Source: Planctomycetota bacterium
GTDB taxonomy: Bacteria > Planctomycetota > Phycisphaerae > UBA1845 > Fen-1342
Length of the DNA stretch: 10,392 nt
Reading direction: 5' to 3'
Assembly: GCA_030616465.1 (NCBI GenBank)
Contig: JAUWXH010000024.1
Span: forward strand, 1-10,392
Position 1 is the first letter of the stretch; every line of letters begins with the position of its first letter. The position numbers and the translations under genes were made by a program. Shown here piece by piece: positions 6,937 through 10,392 of this stretch. A model generated the notes under the pieces. It had not been told where the DNA came from and did not search any database. It saw only the letters and a list, made by a program, of their open reading frames with translations.

Positions 6937-9021
6937 TCAATCGACCGGCGGCCAGAGGATCCAGTCACCGTCGGGTAGGGATGGCGAGCCGGCCGCTTTC
7001 AGTTCCTCGATGACACTGGGTGGCTGCCACCTCTGAGCCTGCCACTTGCCTTGCTCAGGCACACGCCCGCCGTCGTCGTCGCGGTCCACACCGACCGAGT
7101 ACAAGACCGGCTGCCCCTCGACAATCCGGTACTTGAGCGGTTTGCCGTCATAGCGATCGGGCGGCACGGTCGGCAAATACTGCGGGGACAACTCGTGAAG
7201 TGAAGCGGGCCAATCACCATGATCTCTACGGTAGAGTTCGAGTGCTATGGCGACCAATACTGCGTCGCGCTGTTGCGTGGCCGTTTCCGTGAGAACACCT
7301 ACCCTGTTTGGCCCCGGGTGACAAAGCGCGATGAGCAGGTGGCGGTATCTCCCCGCGAGCGTGGCCATCATCTCCATCACCGCCTGGTCCGCACGGCTCT
7401 CGCCGTGTTCCCAGAGCGGCAGTGCCGCTTCCGCCTCTGCGAGCGCCATGAATTCGTCGTATTCCCGCAGGAGGTCACGGCGATCGGCGATCACCGCGCT
7501 GAGTGCCGGCATGGCCAGCAGGCGATGGAAAATGGGGTGTTCCACGACAAGTGGCCGCAGCTTGCTGTCGCCGGTGATGCTCTGCACGATCTCGAGGAAT
7601 TCAGGCACGGGATGTCCACCGCCGTGCCCGTCGTCGGTGTAGAGTCGCTGGACAAGATCTTGGAATTTGGCGCGCTGATCCGCGAGTTCCACGCGCAACC
7701 TTCCGCCGCCGCCCGCCGCTGCGAACCGGTGGGACAGCGCGATCAACGCCTCTTCGCTAAAGAGTTCCGGCCAGTCCTCTAGAAGCGATCCAATCAGATT
7801 TGTTGCGCGCGTAATCAGTGCCATTGCGTTAAGGTCGGCGATCAGCGTGGGCTGTTGAAACGCGTGCTCGGCCATTTGCAGCATTGCGCTGACGTCGGCG
7901 GCGGCGCGCTCGGCGTCGCCCTCTAGCGCGGCCAGTCGTCCATCTACCTGGAGCAATCTGGCACCCCACCAGAGGCTGACTAGCTTCTCGGCATTATATA
8001 TGTCGAACAATGGGGGATTGTCTTGCGCCCAAATGCCGGGGTCGCGCCACCGCGATGATGACTCCATGCCCAAATGCTCAAGGATCTCACGATCATCCTG
8101 GGGACTGAGCGGCGTGCCGAAGTGCGGCTTTGCCGCCGCAGCGCGAAAGAGCCGAATCGCCTCTTGATTGGCCTCCGCGTGAGCCGCGAGCTGTTCCCAA
8201 ACGTCGTCATGCGGTCCCACTTCGCCATACGGGCCGTTCTTGGGCCAAACCTCTATCGAAAGCACCGCGCGGCGGTAAAGCGGCCAAGCGCGATCCTGCT
8301 CAGGGATCGCGGCGATCGGGGCATTCAACTCGTCCCAGTAGTTGTGGGCCAGCCTGGGTGAGCCCATGTACAGCCTGGCGGTCAGCCCCGCGTGCAGCAG
8401 AATCGCGAGCAGACACGCGGCCCCCACCGCCCGCACCGTCCACCGTAGCGCTTTCCAGGCCACGGGCCGGTTACGGATTTTGGCGCGCCGAATCAGCCGT
8501 GCCGCCTGCCGCTCGTCGCCGAACGACTCGATCAGCGCTTCCGGTGAGTTTCCCGCGTCCGTGCCGTCGCGGAAATGAGCTGCCAGCTCGCCGGTCACGT
8601 CCGCCTTTTCGCCCCGCCACAGACGGGTACGGCGCACCACGCGCACGATCACATCGCGGCACGGCGACGGCAGCGCCAGCACCGAGACCCATCCCCGCCG
8701 CACGAGCGCCCGGGCCTGTTCAATGTCACCGCAGAGCGCGATGACTGACTCGACCGAGGCACCGGCTTCCAGACGATCGCGGAATAGCGCGATCAGTTCC
8801 CTTGCTGCGGCCAGCTTACTCACCCCCCAACCGCTCGTCGGCCGTACCGCGCGGCGGATGAACTCCGCTGCCGGCGAGGCGAGCCCCGCCGTTTCGATCA
8901 GATACTCGCAACCCAGCCGCCCCGTCAGTTGCCCGCGGAGGAGATCGCGCAGGGGGGTGTTGTTGAGCAGGTAGAGCCATGATGGGCGCCGGTGGCCGGG
9001 GCGTATCGCCTCGATGCTCAT
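6937..9021 (-). CDS. membrane protein with duplicated HAAS-like cytoplasmic repeat and pseudopilin-like C-terminus
   Basis: The function is unknown. The 694-residue protein shows three zones. The N-terminal 190 residues hold two helical repeats with a 70-residue period; the 36-residue cores at 75-110 and 145-180 are identical at 18 positions, sharing EL.A.FRD and GD..QA..L.RR. These resemble the HAAS domain often found in membrane proteins encoded next to PadR regulators. One hydrophobic helix lies at about 196-218, followed by a large, mostly helical, presumably exported region from about 220 to 575. The C-terminal part (about 583-652) reads AIALELYRRDHGDWPASLHEL, then YLP.VPPD..DGKPLKY and LYSVGVDRDDDGG, like the C-terminal half of GspG-type pseudopilins but without a prepilin N-terminus. 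The start at 9021 has AAGGGGAG six bases upstream. The gene begins 12 nt after padR and shares its promoter. I associate this architecture with Planctomycetota; that is recollection. Confidence 0.85.
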   Translation of the reverse strand: MSIEAIRPGHRRPSWLYLLNNTPLRDLLRGQLTGRLGCEYLIETAGLASPAAEFIRRAVRPTSGWGVSKLAAARELIALFRDRLEAGASVESVIALCGDIEQARALVRRGWVSVLALPSPCRDVIVRVVRRTRLWRGEKADVTGELAAHFRDGTDAGNSPEALIESFGDERQAARLIRRAKIRNRPVAWKALRWTVRAVGAACLLAILLHAGLTARLYMGSPRLAHNYWDELNAPIAAIPEQDRAWPLYRRAVLSIEVWPKNGPYGEVGPHDDVWEQLAAHAEANQEAIRLFRAAAAKPHFGTPLSPQDDREILEHLGMESSSRWRDPGIWAQDNPPLFDIYNAEKLVSLWWGARLLQVDGRLAALEGDAERAAADVSAMLQMAEHAFQQPTLIADLNAMALITRATNLIGSLLEDWPELFSEEALIALSHRFAAAGGGGRLRVELADQRAKFQDLVQRLYTDDGHGGGHPVPEFLEIVQSITGDSKLRPLVVEHPIFHRLLAMPALSAVIADRRDLLREYDEFMALAEAEAALPLWEHGESRADQAVMEMMATLAGRYRHLLIALCHPGPNRVGVLTETATQQRDAVLVAIALELYRRDHGDWPASLHELSPQYLPTVPPDRYDGKPLKYRIVEGQPVLYSVGVDRDDDGGRVPEQGKWQAQRWQPPSVIEELKAAGSPSLPDGDWILWPPVD

Positions 9022-9033
9022 AGTGTGCTCCCC

Positions 9034-9378
9034 TTATGCCGGCGCCGCCCGGGACACGATGCCGAGTGCTTGCATCGCCCCGGCGAGAGCTTGCCACTGC
9101 TTGGTCTGCCGGGCCAGTTGGCGCTTGCCCTTTTTGGTCAGGCGATAGTACTTGCGCTCGCGGCCGGACGACGCGGTCCGGTACTCCCCCTCGATCCACC
9201 CCTTAGCCTCAAGGTTGTACAGCAGGGGGTATAGCGTGGACTGGCCCATCGCCAGCACCCCATCCGACCGTTTCGCCAGGGCCTCGATCAACTCGTAGCC
9301 GTAACTCTCGCGGCGCTGAAGCAGCTTGAGGACGGCCACGGGCCCAGCGCCGCGCATGAGTTCTCGTTCGACCCGCAC
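9034..9378 (-). CDS. PadR-family transcriptional regulator
   Basis: PadR proteins are dimeric winged-helix repressors, usually autoregulated. The predicted protein has 114 residues. ERELMRGAGPVAVLKLLQ is the typical first helix, SYGYELIEAL the second, GQSTLYPLLYNLEAKGWIE (45-63) the recognition helix region, and SSGRERKYYRLTKKG (70-84) the wing. A short C-terminal helix (85-105) should serve dimerisation. GTG at 9378 is preferred as start: GGGAG lies eight bases upstream, and an upstream in-frame GTG at 9429 would lie before the -10 of the promoter at 9420-9448. The gene is 12 nt upstream of the 694-aa membrane protein gene, forming a two-gene operon. The ligand is unknown; the partner protein may transmit the signal. 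Confidence 0.92.
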   Translation of the reverse strand: MRVERELMRGAGPVAVLKLLQRRESYGYELIEALAKRSDGVLAMGQSTLYPLLYNLEAKGWIEGEYRTASSGRERKYYRLTKKGKRQLARQTKQWQALAGAMQALGIVSRAAPA

Positions 9379-9404
9379 GGAACACACTCCCGATAAGCCA
9401 GCTG

Positions 9405-9448
9405 TACTATGCCACACATAGTATAGCACGCGTCGTACGGGACGTCAA
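9405..9448 (-). promoter_or_regulatory. padR operon promoter with overlapping palindromic operator
   Basis: On the minus strand TTGACG (9448-9443, 5 of 6) is separated by exactly 17 bp from TATACT (9425-9420, 5 of 6). A perfect inverted repeat, TACTATG-CCACA-CATAGTA (9405-9423), overlaps the -10 and the predicted transcription start near 9413. A dimer bound there would block RNA polymerase, consistent with PadR autorepression. This is the strongest promoter in the window. Confidence 0.8.
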
Positions 9449-9557
9449 GGGTAACTTCTTCCCCCTTTGCGCGGGGCTGCGCGCACTCCCCACGCTTTCG
9501 CCAGGATGGTATGCTGGAGCACCTGCGGCGGGCGGCCGCTCCCAGCTTCAGCCGGCC

Positions 9558-9893
9558 CTACTGCAACTCCTTCAGGGCCTCATCCACGTCGGCGTAGACT
9601 TCGAAGAAAGTGTCAAGCTTCGTCGCCTGGAACACGCGGTTGACGAACTCCGACGGGGCGGCGAAGACGACCTTCTGCCTCTGCATGTTCGCTTTGGCGG
9701 AGAGCCGCACGAGCTCGCCCAGCCCGGCCGAGTTCATGTACGAGACGTCCCCCATGTGCAGCACCAGGCCCAGGCCCTCGCCGCCCAGGAAGCGGCTGGC
9801 CGTGTCCACCAGCGTTTTGCCGTCCTCGCCGGTCAGCTTCCCCTTTGGCCGGAGCACTTTCACGCCGGAGCGATCTTCCACGTCAACCGTCAT
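9558..9893 (-). CDS. STAS-domain protein, anti-sigma-factor antagonist type
   Basis: Single-domain STAS proteins of the SpoIIAA/RsbV type bind an anti-sigma-factor kinase and release the sigma factor; phosphorylation of a conserved serine switches them off. The 111-residue protein shows a first strand with KVLRPKGKLTGEDG (12-25), then VLHMGDVSYMNSAGLGELVRL (44-64) in which Ser55 is the expected phosphorylation site, and a last helix at DVDEALKEL. The length is that of a complete stand-alone antagonist. The start at 9893 has AGGGAG six bases upstream. No kinase, phosphatase or sigma gene is adjacent, so its partners lie elsewhere. It has its own promoter-like sequence and stops about 110 nt before the padR promoter, in the same direction. 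Confidence 0.9.
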   Translation of the reverse strand: MTVDVEDRSGVKVLRPKGKLTGEDGKTLVDTASRFLGGEGLGLVLHMGDVSYMNSAGLGELVRLSAKANMQRQKVVFAAPSEFVNRVFQATKLDTFFEVYADVDEALKELQ

Positions 9894-9923
9894 GATTGTC
9901 TCCCTCTATTCTGCCCAGCGTGC

Positions 9924-9952
9924 TTTATACCTCACGCGGTCCGGCGCGTTAA
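9924..9952 (-). promoter_or_regulatory. promoter of the STAS gene
   Basis: On the minus strand TTAACG (9952-9947, 4 of 6) is separated by 17 bp from TATAAA (9929-9924, 5 of 6). The predicted leader is about 24 nt to the ATG at 9893. Confidence 0.5.
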
Positions 9953-9966
9953 ATGGTCAAATGGTC
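9951..9966. repeat. tandem 8-bp direct repeat at the STAS promoter
   Basis: AAATGGTC occurs twice without spacing (9951-9958 and 9959-9966). The first copy overlaps the outer edge of the STAS -35. It may be a binding site for an activator, or chance. The rest of the gap up to 10180 shows no gene and only a small hairpin near its end. Confidence 0.5.
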
Positions 9967-10114
9967 ATGTGGGGAGCCGGCACTTCTTGCCCACTGTGGG
10001 TGGATGACGCGAATCGGCCGACTACGCCCCGGCCCGTGGGGCAGTCGGCACCTGTCCGCCGATGTGCTTTTGAGCTACGCTGTAGCCTCTGATTGACTGG
10101 CGCACCGGCGTTTC

Positions 10115-10139
10115 CGGCAACATGCGGGTAGCGTTGCCG
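10115..10139 (+). other. small stem-loop upstream of the last gene
   Basis: CGGCAAC (10115-10121) and GTTGCCG (10133-10139) form a perfect 7-bp stem with an 11-base loop, 41 nt before the start at 10181. No T tract follows. No convincing promoter was found in this leader. Confidence 0.35.
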
Positions 10140-10180
10140 ACACCACCCCGGTCACGCATCGAGCAAAGGACACCGAACCC

Positions 10181-10392
10181 ATGGCTGCCAGAATCGCCAT
10201 CTTCTGGCCCGGCGACTACCGGGTCAAACCCAATGAACTGGCCTTGCCAAACGTCACCAAGGCCACCGAGCAGCTCGAAAAAGCCCTCAACAAGCTCGGC
10301 CGACAGTCTTACCGCGTCGGCGGCTGGCTCACCAGACCGCATGAGGCCATCGAGAAGCTCGGCCCCATTGACGACCCGCTCATCGGCGTCTG
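10181..10392 (+). CDS. possible L-fucose isomerase-like protein (only N-terminus in window)
   Basis: The frame is open from ATG at 10181 to the window edge, giving 70 full codons. The start MAARIAIFWPGDYRVKPNEL is followed by a helix rich in Leu and Lys (ATEQLEKALNKLG) and by a strand ending DDPLIGV. This fits the first beta-alpha units of a Rossmann-like domain. I recall a similar N-terminus in proteins annotated as L-fucose isomerase-like in Planctomycetota, but no catalytic residue is in the window, so the substrate and even the family are uncertain. AAAGGA at 10165-10170 is a ribosome binding site ten bases upstream. The gene is divergent from the STAS gene. Coding is well supported; function is weak. 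Confidence 0.6.
   Translation, partial: MAARIAIFWPGDYRVKPNELALPNVTKATEQLEKALNKLGRQSYRVGGWLTRPHEAIEKLGPIDDPLIGV

Noticed and set aside
9510..9557. A terminator after the STAS gene
   Set aside because: GGGCGGC and GCCGGCCC could pair only with a bulge and a large loop, and no T tract follows, so it is not reported as a feature.
10022..10342. A 106-codon open frame on the minus strand
   Set aside because: It is antisense to the gene starting at 10181, which has a ribosome binding site and a plausible N-terminus; this frame has neither.

Overview
The window is a gene-dense, G+C-rich bacterial chromosome segment. The combination of an Hsp20 gene overlapping lon, a diverged stand-alone RecA, and a PadR regulator paired with a large HAAS-like/pseudopilin-like membrane protein suggests a member of the Planctomycetota or a close relative. 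That assignment is inference from recalled protein families, not from any database search.

Layout from left to right. (1) Positions 1-2279, minus strand: a heat-shock/proteostasis pair. A small heat-shock protein (Hsp20) is followed by the ATP-dependent protease Lon, whose start lies 34 nt inside the hsp20 frame; Lon runs off the left edge before its protease domain. (2) Positions 2452-3177, plus strand: a lipoprotein amidase of the PGRP / amidase_2 fold, divergent from hsp20. (3) Positions 3229-6690, minus strand: nnrE (NAD(P)HX epimerase), recA and a membrane-anchored HtrA/Deg protease with two PDZ domains. They are transcribed in the same direction, and each seems to have its own promoter-like element. 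Strong stem-loops sit in the recA and htrA leaders. (4) Positions 6811-6915: an imperfect inverted repeat of a type found dispersed in many genomes. (5) Positions 6937-9448, minus strand: a two-gene operon, PadR regulator then a 694-aa membrane protein, driven by a very good sigma-70-like promoter whose -10 is embedded in a perfect 7+7 bp palindrome. (6) Positions 9558-9952, minus strand: a single-domain STAS protein (anti-sigma-factor antagonist type) with a promoter overlapping a tandem 8-bp repeat. (7) From 10181, plus strand: the start of a gene resembling the L-fucose isomerase-like family, cut by the right edge.

The common theme is protein quality control and stress response: Hsp20 holds unfolded proteins, Lon degrades them in the cytoplasm, HtrA works outside the membrane, RecA repairs DNA and NnrE repairs damaged nicotinamide cofactor. 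The PadR/694-aa operon is the best candidate for something poorly described. It looks like an autoregulated sensor unit: a cytoplasmic helical repeat that is duplicated here, one membrane helix, and a large exported domain ending in a pseudopilin-like module.

No tRNA, rRNA, CRISPR array, transposase or phage gene was seen. No gene-free stretch exceeds 300 bases; the longest are 9894-10180 and 6691-6936, both described below.
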